Source: Massilia brevitalea (GTDB lineage Bacteria; Pseudomonadota; Gammaproteobacteria; Burkholderiales; Burkholderiaceae_D). Taken from it: 64,000 nucleotides of DNA. The stretch covers positions 27,615-91,614 of the forward strand of contig NZ_JAULSI010000019.1 in the NCBI RefSeq assembly GCF_030711405.1, read 5' to 3'. Both the position numbers and the translations under genes were made by a program. The notes beneath the pieces are model-generated. The model saw only the letters and a list, made by a program, of their open reading frames with translations, was not told the origin of the DNA and searched no databases. Positions 16,431 to 24,563 of the stretch are shown in pieces; the first letter of the stretch is position 1; each line of letters begins with the position of its first letter.

Positions 16431-18638
16431 ATGGAAATGCATGTGCACGCACGTGGGCTTTATAAACTGAACCGGATCGCGCTGTCGGTCGCCCTGGCCC
16501 TGCCGCTGCTCGCGCATGCCGAAGTCGACGAAGCGCCGCTCGCCGATGCCGACCAGCCCATCCAGCAAGTGCAGATCCGTTCGCAAAAGGTCCCGACGGC
16601 CGGCTCCTACAGCACCCCGTCGCAAACCTCGGCCACGCCGCTCGACTTGTCGCTGCGCGAAACGCCGCAGTCGATCTCGGTGGTCACGCTGCAGCGCATC
16701 GAAGACCAGCTGATGACCTCGGTCACCGACATCGTCGACAACGTTACCGGCGTCTCGGTGAATGCCTACGAAACCAACCGCGCCGGCTTCACTTCGCGCG
16801 GCTTCGACATCGACAACCTGCAGATCGACGGCATCCCGACCACCTACGAGCAGGCCTGGAGCGTCGGCGAAGTGTCGAGCAGCCTGGCGACCTATGAGCG
16901 CGTGGACGTGGTGCGCGGCGCCACCGGCCTGATGACCGGCGCCGGCAACCCGTCGGCGGCGATCAACCTGGTGCGCAAGCATGCCGACAGCAAGGAAGTC
17001 ACGGGCTGGGTGGAAGGCGGCATCGGCCGCTGGCACGAAAAGCGCGTGCTGGGCGACGTCTCGACCCCGCTGAATGAAAGCGGCAGCGTGCGCGCGCGCT
17101 TCGTCGGCGAATACACCGACGGCGACAGCTGGATCGACTCCCTGAAGAACCGCAACCACACGCTCTACGCCACCATCTCGGCCGATCTGTCGCCGCGCAC
17201 CCTGCTGCGGGGCGGCTACAGCCACCAGGACCTGAACGCGCGCGGCCCGATGTGGGGCAGCTTGCCGTACTGGTACAGCGACGGCACGCTCACCAACTGG
17301 GACCGCAGCAAGACCACCGCCGCCGACTGGACCGCGCTGCCGTCGACCTACGACAACGGCTTCCTCGACCTGACCCACACTTTTGAAAACGGCTGGAAGG
17401 TGCGCGCCAACTACAACCACGGCGAGCGCCGCGGCGACTCCTACCTGCTCTACCTGTCGGGCATGCCGGACCGCGTTACCGGCGCCGGCATGAGCGACTT
17501 CTCGGGTTCGTACCACACCCGCACGAAGCAGAACGACTTCGGCCTGCACCTGAGCGGCAGCTTCGACGTCGCCGGCCGCACCCACGAAGCCTCGTTCGGC
17601 TACATGCGCATGAAGCAGGAATTCACCTCGGACAACCGCGCGGCCGACTTCGGCGGCGCGAGCTCGGTCGTCACCGACTTCAACAACTGGAACCCGGCCG
17701 CCTACCCGGAGCCGACCTGGGGCGAGCTGACCTTCTACGAGCGCAGCAAGACCGAGCAGCAGGCGCTGTACGGCGTGACCCGCCTGAACCTGGCCGATCC
17801 GCTCAAGCTGATCATCGGCGCGCGCGTCACCGACTACGAAAAGAACGGCGTCGGTTTGTGGACCGCCGCCTACTCGGTGAAGCACGACCACGAAGTCACG
17901 CCGTATGCCGGCCTGGTCTTCGACTTTGCCCCGAACTACTCGGCCTACGCCAGCTACACCGACATCTTCCAGCCGCAGAACCGGCGCGACCTGGCCGGCA
18001 ACCTGCTCGATCCGGTGGTCGGCAAGAACATCGAGGCCGGCATCAAGGGCGAGTTCTTCGAGAAGCGCCTGAACGCCTCGCTGGCCGTGTTCCAGATCAA
18101 GCAGGATGGCCTGGGCCAGGAAGCGGGCCTGGTCGACCGCGACGGCGCCGGCCCGAACGCGCCGGAAACCTACTACCGTGCGGTGGCCGGCGCCAAGAGC
18201 CGCGGCTTCGAGTTCGATTTGAGCGGCCGCCTGGCGCCGGGCTGGAACGCCAGCGCCGGCTATACCCAGTTCCGCGCCAAGGATGCCGACGGCAACGACT
18301 TCAACAGCATCTACCCGCGCCGCCTGCTGCGCGTGTTCACGACTTACCGCCTGCCGGGCGCCTGGGACAAGCTGGTCATCGGCGGCGGCGTGAACTGGGA
18401 AGGCCGCACCTGGACCGTCGATCCGCTGGCGCCACCAGCCACGAACGGCATCATCGAGCAGACGGACTTCGCCCTGGTCAACCTGATGGCGCGCTACGAA
18501 TTCAGCCCGCAACTGTCGGCCCAGCTGAACCTCGACAACGTGACCGACAAGACCTACTTCGGCATGTTCGCGGCCTACGGCGGCGTCAACTACCGTGCAC
18601 CGCGCAGCGCCTCGCTGACCGTGCGCTACCGCTTCTAA
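16431..18638 (+). CDS. TonB-dependent ferric siderophore receptor, FhuE-like
   Basis: This 735-residue receptor has a signal peptide (1-30, ending LLAHA), a TonB-box-like VQIRSQKV near 47-54, a plug domain with RETPQSISVV and RGATGLMTGAGNPSAAINLVRK, and a barrel ending in TVRYRF. These plug motifs are those of FhuE/FpvA-type hydroxamate siderophore receptors. ATG 16431 is preceded by GAGGT. The Fur-box promoter upstream supports an iron role. The ligand cannot be fixed from sequence; no siderophore synthesis genes are nearby, so it may take up siderophores made by others. A PepSY membrane gene follows after 24 bases. Confidence 0.93.
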   Translation: MEMHVHARGLYKLNRIALSVALALPLLAHAEVDEAPLADADQPIQQVQIRSQKVPTAGSYSTPSQTSATPLDLSLRETPQSISVVTLQRIEDQLMTSVTDIVDNVTGVSVNAYETNRAGFTSRGFDIDNLQIDGIPTTYEQAWSVGEVSSSLATYERVDVVRGATGLMTGAGNPSAAINLVRKHADSKEVTGWVEGGIGRWHEKRVLGDVSTPLNESGSVRARFVGEYTDGDSWIDSLKNRNHTLYATISADLSPRTLLRGGYSHQDLNARGPMWGSLPYWYSDGTLTNWDRSKTTAADWTALPSTYDNGFLDLTHTFENGWKVRANYNHGERRGDSYLLYLSGMPDRVTGAGMSDFSGSYHTRTKQNDFGLHLSGSFDVAGRTHEASFGYMRMKQEFTSDNRAADFGGASSVVTDFNNWNPAAYPEPTWGELTFYERSKTEQQALYGVTRLNLADPLKLIIGARVTDYEKNGVGLWTAAYSVKHDHEVTPYAGLVFDFAPNYSAYASYTDIFQPQNRRDLAGNLLDPVVGKNIEAGIKGEFFEKRLNASLAVFQIKQDGLGQEAGLVDRDGAGPNAPETYYRAVAGAKSRGFEFDLSGRLAPGWNASAGYTQFRAKDADGNDFNSIYPRRLLRVFTTYRLPGAWDKLVIGGGVNWEGRTWTVDPLAPPATNGIIEQTDFALVNLMARYEFSPQLSAQLNLDNVTDKTYFGMFAAYGGVNYRAPRSASLTVRYRF

Positions 18639-18662
18639 CCAGTTCGACAAAGAGAGGCCGGC

Positions 18663-19940
18663 ATGCGCGCATCCTGGACCCTGGTCCACCGTTATCTCGG
18701 CCTGCTCACGGCCGCCTTCCTGTTCGTGAGCGGCGTGACCGGCGCCATCATCTCCTGGGACCACGAGCTCGACGACCTGCTCAACCCGCACCTGATGGAA
18801 GCGCATACCCCTGGCAAGCCCCAGGACGCGCTGCTGCTGGCGCAACAGGTCGAGGCGCGCTATCCGGACATCCGCGTCTCCTACATTCCGCTGCACGTGG
18901 AAGCAGGGGAGTCGCTGGCGCTGGGCGTCTCGCCGCGCTACGACGCCAAGACCGGCGAACTGACCCAGCCCGGCTTCAACCAGGTCTTCGTCGACCCGGT
19001 AACGGGCGCCGAACTGGGCAAGCGCGAGTGGGGCGCGGTGTGGCCGATCACCAAGGAGACCTTCGTCTCCTTCCTGTACCGCCTGCACTACACGCTGCAC
19101 ATTCCCGAAATGTGGGGCATCGACCGCTGGGGCGTCTGGCTGATGGGCGCGATCGCCATCGTCTGGATGGTGGACAGTTTTGTCGGCTTTTATCTCACCC
19201 TGCCGGCGCGCAAGCGCCAGGCGGTGGTGGCGGTGGCTGCCTTGAACGGCAAGCTGGAGCCGTCCGCCAAATCCTGGTGGCAGCGCTGGCAGCCGGCCTG
19301 GAAGGTGCGCTGGAAGGGCGGTTCGTCGAAGCTGAACTTCGACCTGCACCGCGCCTTCAGTTTGTGGACCTGGGTGCTGCTGTTCATCCTGGCGTTTACC
19401 GCATTTTCGCTGAACCTCTACCAGGAGATCTTCTATCCGGTGATGAGCAAGGTGTCGCAGGTGACGCCAACGCCGTTCGACACCCGCAGCATGGCCGACA
19501 AGCAGCACCTGATCGAACCGAAGGTGCCGATGGCGGAAGCGGTGAAGGGGGCGAATGGCGAAGGCATGCGGCGCGGCTGGACCGACCCGGTCGGCGGCAT
19601 CTATTATTCGCAGGAGTACGGCATCTACATGGTCAGCTTCTTCCAGCCGGGCGGCGACCACGGCACCGGCGGCGTCGGGCCGGCCCTGCTGTACTACGAT
19701 GGCGTGAACGGGGCCTTGCTGGGCGAGCGCCAGCCGTGGAAGGGTACGGCGGCGGACATTTTCGTCCAGGCCCAGTTCCCGCTGCACTCGGGCCGCATCC
19801 TCGGGCTGCCGGGGCGGATCCTGATTTCCTTCATGGGCGTGGTCGTGGCCATGCTGAGCGTGACCGGGGTGATCATCTGGTGGCGCAAGCGCGCGTCACG
19901 CAGGGTGGTGGCGACGCAGCGTAAAGTCGCGATGGCTTGA
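18663..19940 (+). CDS. PepSY-associated transmembrane protein
   Basis: This 425-residue inner-membrane protein has four hydrophobic segments (about 9-29, 160-183, 236-256 and 376-397) and two periplasmic PepSY-like domains between them. Conserved histidines in VHRYLGL, LHYTLHIP and DLHRAFSLW are as in PiuB-type proteins encoded next to siderophore receptors. Family members are proposed to act in ferric-siderophore reduction or processing; this is inference from context, not shown here. GAGAGG lies upstream of the ATG. It is transcribed with the Fur-controlled receptor. A repeat array follows it. Confidence 0.9.
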   Translation: MRASWTLVHRYLGLLTAAFLFVSGVTGAIISWDHELDDLLNPHLMEAHTPGKPQDALLLAQQVEARYPDIRVSYIPLHVEAGESLALGVSPRYDAKTGELTQPGFNQVFVDPVTGAELGKREWGAVWPITKETFVSFLYRLHYTLHIPEMWGIDRWGVWLMGAIAIVWMVDSFVGFYLTLPARKRQAVVAVAALNGKLEPSAKSWWQRWQPAWKVRWKGGSSKLNFDLHRAFSLWTWVLLFILAFTAFSLNLYQEIFYPVMSKVSQVTPTPFDTRSMADKQHLIEPKVPMAEAVKGANGEGMRRGWTDPVGGIYYSQEYGIYMVSFFQPGGDHGTGGVGPALLYYDGVNGALLGERQPWKGTAADIFVQAQFPLHSGRILGLPGRILISFMGVVVAMLSVTGVIIWWRKRASRRVVATQRKVAMA

Positions 19941-19957
19941 ACGGTGGCGCGGCATCC

Positions 19958-20546
19958 CGTACGGTGGGCACCCCGTGCCCACGCGGACGTTTGCATCGCG
20001 TCGGCCACTGAACGCGGCGATGGAAACATCAAACCCGACACGTTATCGCGGATCATCCGGATACGTTTCCGAACGGCGAAGGATTCGATGGAAAACGCGT
20101 CAACATGGCGCGGACATCCGCGTGGGCACGGAGTGCCCACCGTACGTTTGAAGAGTAGGGGGGGCACCCCGTGCCCACGCGGACGTTTGCATCGCGTCGG
20201 CCACTGAACGCGGCGATGGAAACATCAAACCCGACACGTTATCGCGGATCATCCGGATACGTTTCCGAACGGCGAAGGATTCGATGGAAAACGCGTCAAC
20301 ATGGCGCGGACATCCGCGTGGGCACGGAGTGCCCACCGTACGTTTGAAGAGTAGGGTGGGCACCCCGTGCCCACGCGGACGTTTGCGTGGTGTTGGCCGC
20401 TGAACGCGGCCCTTAAAACATCAAACCCGACACGTTGGCGCGGATCATCCGGATACGTTTCCGGAGGGCGAACGATTCGATGAAAACGCGTCAACATGAC
20501 GCGGACATCCGCGTGGGCACGGAGTGCCCACCGTACGGTTGAAGCC
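19958..20546. repeat. Tandem array of three 196-bp units with REP-like inverted ends
   Basis: Three units start at about 19964, 20160 and 20356. Units 1 and 2 differ at one visible base (T to G near 20161), while unit 3 is clearly diverged. Each unit begins with a forward palindrome (GTGGGCACCCCGTGCCCAC) and ends with the inverted form (GTGGGCACGGAGTGCCCAC). The outer 33 bases of unit 1 (19958-19990 and 20114-20146) are inverted repeats matching at 31 of 33 positions, which resembles a BIME or a MITE. Open frames inside it translate to Cys/Arg/His-rich peptides and are not genes. The 624-base gap between the PepSY gene and hemL holds nothing else. Confidence 0.9.
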
Positions 20547-20564
20547 TCAGGCCAAGTGTCAGGC

Positions 20565-21860
20565 TTACGCCAGTTTGGCGAACACCCGCTTCGCCGCTTC
20601 CACCGTCTCGGCAATCACGGCGTCATCGTGCGCCGCCGAGACAAACCCCGCCTCGAACATCGCCGGCGCAAAGTACACGCCTTCGTCCAGCATGCCGTGG
20701 AAGAAGGCATTGAAGCGCGCCTTGTCGCCGGCCATCATCTGGCCGTACGAGCCTGGCACGGTCTCGCTGAAGTACATGCCGAACATGCCGCCCACCGAAT
20801 CGCCGCAGAAGGCAATGCCCGCTTCCTGCGCCGCAGCCGTCAAGCCGGCGACCAGCTTCTCGCCGGTCGCGGTCAGCTGCTCGTAGAAGCCCGGCGCCTG
20901 GATCAGCTTCAGCGTGGTCATGCCGGCAGCGACGGCCACCGGATTGCCCGACAGCGTGCCGGCCTGGTACACCGGCCCGATCGGCGCCATCTTCTGCATC
21001 AGTTCCGTCTTGCCGCCGAATGCCGCCACCGGCAGGCCGCCGCCGATGACCTTGCCCAGCGCGGTCAGGTCGGGCGTAATCCCGTACATCTCCTGCGCCC
21101 CGCCCAGGCCCACGCGGAAGCCGCACATCACTTCGTCGAAGATCAGTACCGCGCCGTGCTGCGTGCACAGTTCGCGCATGCGCGTCAGGAATTCCGGCGT
21201 GGCGCGGATCAGGTTCATGTTGCCGGCCACCGGCTCGACGATTACGCAGGCAATGGTCTCGCCCATCGAGGCAAACGCTTCTTCCAGCTGGGTGACGTTG
21301 TTGTAGTCGAGCACCAGGGTGTGCTTGACGAAGTCTTCCGGCACGCCGGCCGAGGTCGGGTTGCCGAAGGTGAGCAGGCCCGAGCCGGCCTTCACCAGCA
21401 GCGAGTCCGCATGGCCGTGGTAGCAGCCCTCGAACTTGACGATCTTGTCGCGGCCGGTGGCGCCACGGGCCAGGCGCAGCGCGCTCATGGTCGCTTCCGT
21501 GCCACTGGATACCAGGCGCACCTGCTCGATCGACGGCACCAGCTTGCAGATTTCCTCGGCGATCTCGATCTCGCCTTCGGTCGGCGCGCCGAACGAAAGG
21601 CCGTTCGCGGCCGCATCCTGCACCGCCTTGATCACTTGCGGATGCGCGTGGCCGACGATCGCCGGGCCCCAGGAACCGATGTAGTCGATGTAGCGCTTGC
21701 CGTCGGCATCCCAGAAATACGGCCCTTCGGCGCGGGTGATGAAGCGCGGGGTGCCGCCGACCGAGCGGAAGGCGCGCACCGGCGAATTCACGCCGCCCGG
21801 GGTGCTCTGCTGGGCGCGTTCGAACAGGATGTCGTTGCGGGAGGTGTGTTCAGTAGTCAT
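20565..21860 (-). CDS. hemL: Glutamate-1-semialdehyde 2,1-aminomutase HemL
   Basis: HemL converts glutamate-1-semialdehyde to 5-aminolevulinate, a precursor of heme, using pyridoxal phosphate. The 431-residue class III aminotransferase fold is complete: [16 protein letters not shown] near the N-terminus, [25 protein letters not shown], and the PLP lysine in [19 protein letters not shown]5-type ALA pathway is expected outside the alphaproteobacteria. thiD lies upstream with an 18-base gap, so they are probably co-transcribed. The downstream side faces the repeat array. Confidence 0.96.
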   Translation of the reverse strand: MTTEHTSRNDILFERAQQSTPGGVNSPVRAFRSVGGTPRFITRAEGPYFWDADGKRYIDYIGSWGPAIVGHAHPQVIKAVQDAAANGLSFGAPTEGEIEIAEEICKLVPSIEQVRLVSSGTEATMSALRLARGATGRDKIVKFEGCYHGHADSLLVKAGSGLLTFGNPTSAGVPEDFVKHTLVLDYNNVTQLEEAFASMGETIACVIVEPVAGNMNLIRATPEFLTRMRELCTQHGAVLIFDEVMCGFRVGLGGAQEMYGITPDLTALGKVIGGGLPVAAFGGKTELMQKMAPIGPVYQAGTLSGNPVAVAAGMTTLKLIQAPGFYEQLTATGEKLVAGLTAAAQEAGIAFCGDSVGGMFGMYFSETVPGSYGQMMAGDKARFNAFFHGMLDEGVYFAPAMFEAGFVSAAHDDAVIAETVEAAKRVFAKLA

Positions 21861-21878
21861 CTTGGGAACCTTGTCTTC

Positions 21879-22700
21879 TTATTGCCGGCCCAAAGCCTGG
21901 GCGCGGTGGAAACGATTGGGAACGAACTTGCCCATGCCGAAGCGGCGGGCGTGGCGCAGGGCGCCGTAGGTGTAGTCCTGGGCGGCGGCCAGCGCCTCGG
22001 GCGCATCCAGGCCTTGCGCCATCAGCGCCGCCAGCGCGCCCGACAGCGTGGTGCCGGCGCCGACGAACGGCCCCGGCAAATGCTGCCAGTCGATGGTGGT
22101 CACCATACCGTCGCGGTCGAACAGGGTGTTGGCGCGGTTGTTGCCGCTGCCCTGGGTGCAGGTGACGAGCACGTACTGGCAGCCGCGCCCGGTGAGTTCG
22201 GCGACGTCGGCTTCCAGCGAACTGTCGGCGCCGGGCTCGCGCCAGGACTCGGCCATGCGGCCCAGTTCCGCCTGCGACAGCATCAGCACCGTGGCTTGCG
22301 GCGCCAGGATCTGGCGGATCGCGGCGACCGTGTCCTCGTCGGACATGCCGGCATCCGGCAGCGACGACAGGAAAGGGTCGACGATCAGCGGCACGTCGGC
22401 GTAGTCGGAGACGATTTCGGCGATGGCGGCGGCCTGCTCGATGCTGGCGATGGCGCCGATCTTGACGGCGGCCACCGGCATGTCTTCGAGCACGACGCGC
22501 GCCTGGTCGGCCATCCAGCCGGTGTCGAGTTCATGCATTTCTTCGACGCGTGCGCTGTCGGCCACCAGCAGGGCGGTGGGAACGGAAAGGGCGTGGCAGC
22601 CGTGGGCTGCGAAGGTGGCAAGGTCAGCCTGCACGCCAAGCGCGCCGACGGGATCCAGCACGCCAAAAGTGAGAATCAGCGGAGACGTTTGGTTTTGCAC
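21879..22700 (-). CDS. thiD: Phosphomethylpyrimidine kinase ThiD, divergent
   Basis: This 273-residue ribokinase-fold protein corresponds to ThiD, which phosphorylates hydroxymethylpyrimidine (phosphate) for thiamine synthesis. The N-terminal substrate motif, usually DPSGGAGIQAD, reads DPVGALGVQAD here, and the anion-hole motif is GAGTTLSGAL. The body (VKIGAIAS, VPLIVDPFLSS, RFGMGKFVPNRFH) fits the family. The start is GTG 22700, since no Met fits upstream in this frame before the divergent rubredoxin gene. Its position between hemL and rubredoxin is typical of Burkholderiales. Loss of two glycine-loop residues leaves some doubt about substrate. Confidence 0.8.
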   Translation of the reverse strand: MQNQTSPLILTFGVLDPVGALGVQADLATFAAHGCHALSVPTALLVADSARVEEMHELDTGWMADQARVVLEDMPVAAVKIGAIASIEQAAAIAEIVSDYADVPLIVDPFLSSLPDAGMSDEDTVAAIRQILAPQATVLMLSQAELGRMAESWREPGADSSLEADVAELTGRGCQYVLVTCTQGSGNNRANTLFDRDGMVTTIDWQHLPGPFVGAGTTLSGALAALMAQGLDAPEALAAAQDYTYGALRHARRFGMGKFVPNRFHRAQALGRQ

Positions 22701-22756
22701 GACGGGTAGATTAAGATACCTGATTCCCCATTTTACTAGATAGAAGGAACGACACC

Positions 22757-22948
22757 GTGAGTAACGAAACGACGGCGACCGCGTACCAGACCTGGATGTG
22801 CCTGATTTGCGGCTGGGTCTACGACGAAGAAGCGGGCGCGCCGGAAGATGGCATTGCGCCTGGAACACGCTGGGCCGACGTGCCGATGAACTGGACTTGC
22901 CCGGAATGCGGCGCCCGCAAGGATGATTTCGAGATGACGGCTATCTAA
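22757..22948 (+). CDS. Rubredoxin
   Basis: This 63-residue rubredoxin carries one iron on four cysteines, Cys15 and Cys18 (CLIC) and Cys48 and Cys51 (CPEC), with the conserved GWVYDEEAG and DVPMNWTCPEC segments. It transfers single electrons in the cytoplasm; the partner is unknown. The GTG start is preceded by AGAAGGAA at 7-14 bases. Divergent from thiD across 56 bases, and ahead of the pil-chp operon, from which it is separated by a hairpin. Confidence 0.95.
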   Translation: MSNETTATAYQTWMCLICGWVYDEEAGAPEDGIAPGTRWADVPMNWTCPECGARKDDFEMTAI

Positions 22949-22969
22949 AATAGCAGGTTGTACCGCAGG

Positions 22970-22990
22970 GTGGACGGCTGCGCCGTTCAC
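22970..22990 (+). terminator. Hairpin downstream of rubredoxin
   Basis: GTGGACGGC (22970-22978) pairs with GCCGTTCAC (22982-22990) in a 9-bp stem with one G-U pair and a 3-base loop. T-rich stretches follow at 22997-23000 and 23006-23010. It probably separates rubredoxin from the pil-chp operon. Confidence 0.55.
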
Positions 22991-23174
22991 ACCGCATTTT
23001 CTGGCATTTTTGCCAACTCGGTTATCAAAAACACCCACACCGATAACTGATTTTCTAGCCCTTCCAGCAAGCTTTCTCCTCCCTGTTTTGTCTGTAGTTG
23101 ACTCTGTGCAACACTTTGCGCACAAGCCTACAGCCCTATGCTATCGTGGCGTTCCATGCTGAAGTGAAACGAAC

Positions 23175-23570
23175 ATGACGACATCGCAGCACACCGACCG
23201 CCCCACCATCATGGTGATCGACGACAGCAACACGATCCGCCGTTCCGCCGAAATCTTCCTGACCCAGGCCGGGTACCAGGTCGTGCTGGCCGAGGATGGC
23301 TTCGATGCGCTGGCGAAGATCAACGACCATCATCCGGCGCTGGTGTTCTGCGACATCCTCATGCCGCGCCTGGACGGCTACCAGACCTGCGCCCTGATCA
23401 AGAAAAGCGCGCGCTTCCATGCCACGCCGGTGGTCATGCTGTCGTCGAAGGACGGCCTGTTCGATCGCGCGCGCGGCGCGATGGTCGGGTCCAGCGCCTA
23501 CCTCACCAAGCCATTTTCCAAAGACACCCTGCTCGCGGCCGTCCGCGAGCATACGGCCCCAGCGGCCTGA
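23175..23570 (+). CDS. pilG: Type IV pilus response regulator PilG
   Basis: This 131-residue single-domain receiver has phospho-acceptor Asp60 in VFCDILMPRLDGYQ, acidic pair IDD at 15-17, and the Thr/Ser-Lys switch (LSSKDG and KPF). PilG is the CheY-like output of the Pil-Chp pathway, which controls pilus extension and surface motility. Identity follows from the receiver type and the gene order pilG-pilH-pilI-pilJ-chpA. The 226-base gap upstream holds the rubredoxin terminator and probably the operon promoter, though I cannot assign a convincing -35/-10 pair there. Confidence 0.92.
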   Translation: MTTSQHTDRPTIMVIDDSNTIRRSAEIFLTQAGYQVVLAEDGFDALAKINDHHPALVFCDILMPRLDGYQTCALIKKSARFHATPVVMLSSKDGLFDRARGAMVGSSAYLTKPFSKDTLLAAVREHTAPAA

Positions 23571-23592
23571 TTAACCGAGTACGGAGCCCACC

Positions 23593-23961
23593 GTGGCCAT
23601 TCACAAGATCCTGATCGTCGACGATTCCCCGACCGAACGCTATTACCTGACCGATATCCTGGTGAAGAACGGCTTTTCCGTGTCCACCGCCGAAAACGGC
23701 GAAGACGCGCTGCTGAAGATCCGCGCCGACCGTCCCGAGCTGATCCTGATGGACGTGGTCATGCCCGGCGCCAACGGCTTCCAGGTGACCCGTTCGATCG
23801 CGCGCGACCCGGAACTGTCGTCGGTGCCGGTGATTATCTGCAGCAGCAAGAACCAGGAAACCGACCGCATCTGGGGCATGCGCCAGGGCGCGCAGGATTA
23901 CCTGGTGAAGCCGGTCGACCCTGAACAGCTGCTGGCGCGCATCGCCGCCCTCGGCGCCTGA
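23593..23961 (+). CDS. pilH: Type IV pilus response regulator PilH
   Basis: This 122-residue CheY-like receiver has Asp54 in LILMDVVMPGANGFQ, the IVDDSPTERYYL start, and the CSSKNQETD and LVKPVDPEQL switch segments typical of PilH. In the Pil-Chp system PilH opposes PilG, acting as phosphate sink or retraction regulator. The start is GTG, 22 bases after pilG, with CGGAG in front. Its stop overlaps the pilI ATG. Confidence 0.93.
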   Translation: MAIHKILIVDDSPTERYYLTDILVKNGFSVSTAENGEDALLKIRADRPELILMDVVMPGANGFQVTRSIARDPELSSVPVIICSSKNQETDRIWGMRQGAQDYLVKPVDPEQLLARIAALGA

Positions 23962-24482
23962 TGAACGCCGCCCCGTCGGCCAACGCCCTGCGCCGCACCC
24001 GCCTGCGCGATTACCAGACGCAGCTGCTGGCGCGCGTGCAGGCGGCCCAGAGCGGCGCTGCCCAGGCCGTGCACCAGCTGGGCGTGTCGATCGGCGGCCA
24101 GCGCTATCTGCTGGAGCTGGCCGAGGCCGGCGAAATCGTGCCGCCGGTGGCGCTGGCGCGCGTGCCGCGCACCCAGCCCTGGTACCTGGGCCTGGCGAAT
24201 ATCCGCGGCAGCCTGCTCGGCGTGATCGACCTGGCGCGCTACCTCGACCCGCACCACAGCGCCGCCGGCCCGGAGGCGCGCTTCCTGTCGCTGTCGCCGC
24301 GCCTGGGCCTGAAGTGCGCGCTGCTGGTGACGCACGTGCATGGCCTGCGCCGCGCCGAAACGATGACGCCCGATACAGGAGGCGACGCGTTGCGCCTGCT
24401 CGACGCCGACGGCCAGGCCTGGACCCCGCTGTCGCTGGCCGCCCTGGTGCAGGAAGAACGCTTCCTGCAGGTGGGGCTGTAG
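23961..24482 (+). CDS. pilI: CheW-like adaptor PilI
   Basis: This 173-residue CheW-domain protein should link the receptor PilJ to the kinase ChpA. Conserved features are the hydrophobic strand RYLLELAEAGEIVPP, the NIRGSLLGVIDLARYL block and a C-terminal ALLVTHVHGLRR strand. The ATG overlaps the pilH stop (ATGA). The 81-base gap to pilJ contains no separate promoter that I can recognise. Confidence 0.92.
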   Translation: MNAAPSANALRRTRLRDYQTQLLARVQAAQSGAAQAVHQLGVSIGGQRYLLELAEAGEIVPPVALARVPRTQPWYLGLANIRGSLLGVIDLARYLDPHHSAAGPEARFLSLSPRLGLKCALLVTHVHGLRRAETMTPDTGGDALRLLDADGQAWTPLSLAALVQEERFLQVGL

Positions 24483-24563
24483 CCGCCGGCAGGGGCCTGG
24501 CAAGAACACCGCAAGTACTCATTTATTACAACAACAATCAACCCGCTGGACCAGGGAGCCGCA

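Noticed and set aside
16341..19787. Open minus-strand frame of 1148 codons antisense to the siderophore receptor and PepSY genes
   Set aside because: It is Val/Arg/His/Gln-rich without domains. Very GC-rich codon use on the sense strand removes stops from this antisense frame, as it does over chpA (26917-30588).
20100..20363. Minus-strand peptides with repeated Cys/Pro/Arg sequence
   Set aside because: They are translations of the repeat units and repeat with them.
19958..20546. Possible CRISPR array
   Set aside because: Units are 196 bp and nearly identical along their whole length, without unique spacers, and no cas gene is present.
23098..23142. TTGACT and TATGCT as the pilG promoter
   Set aside because: They are 33 bases apart. 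A sigma-54 pattern was also considered, but the GG/GC spacing does not fit.
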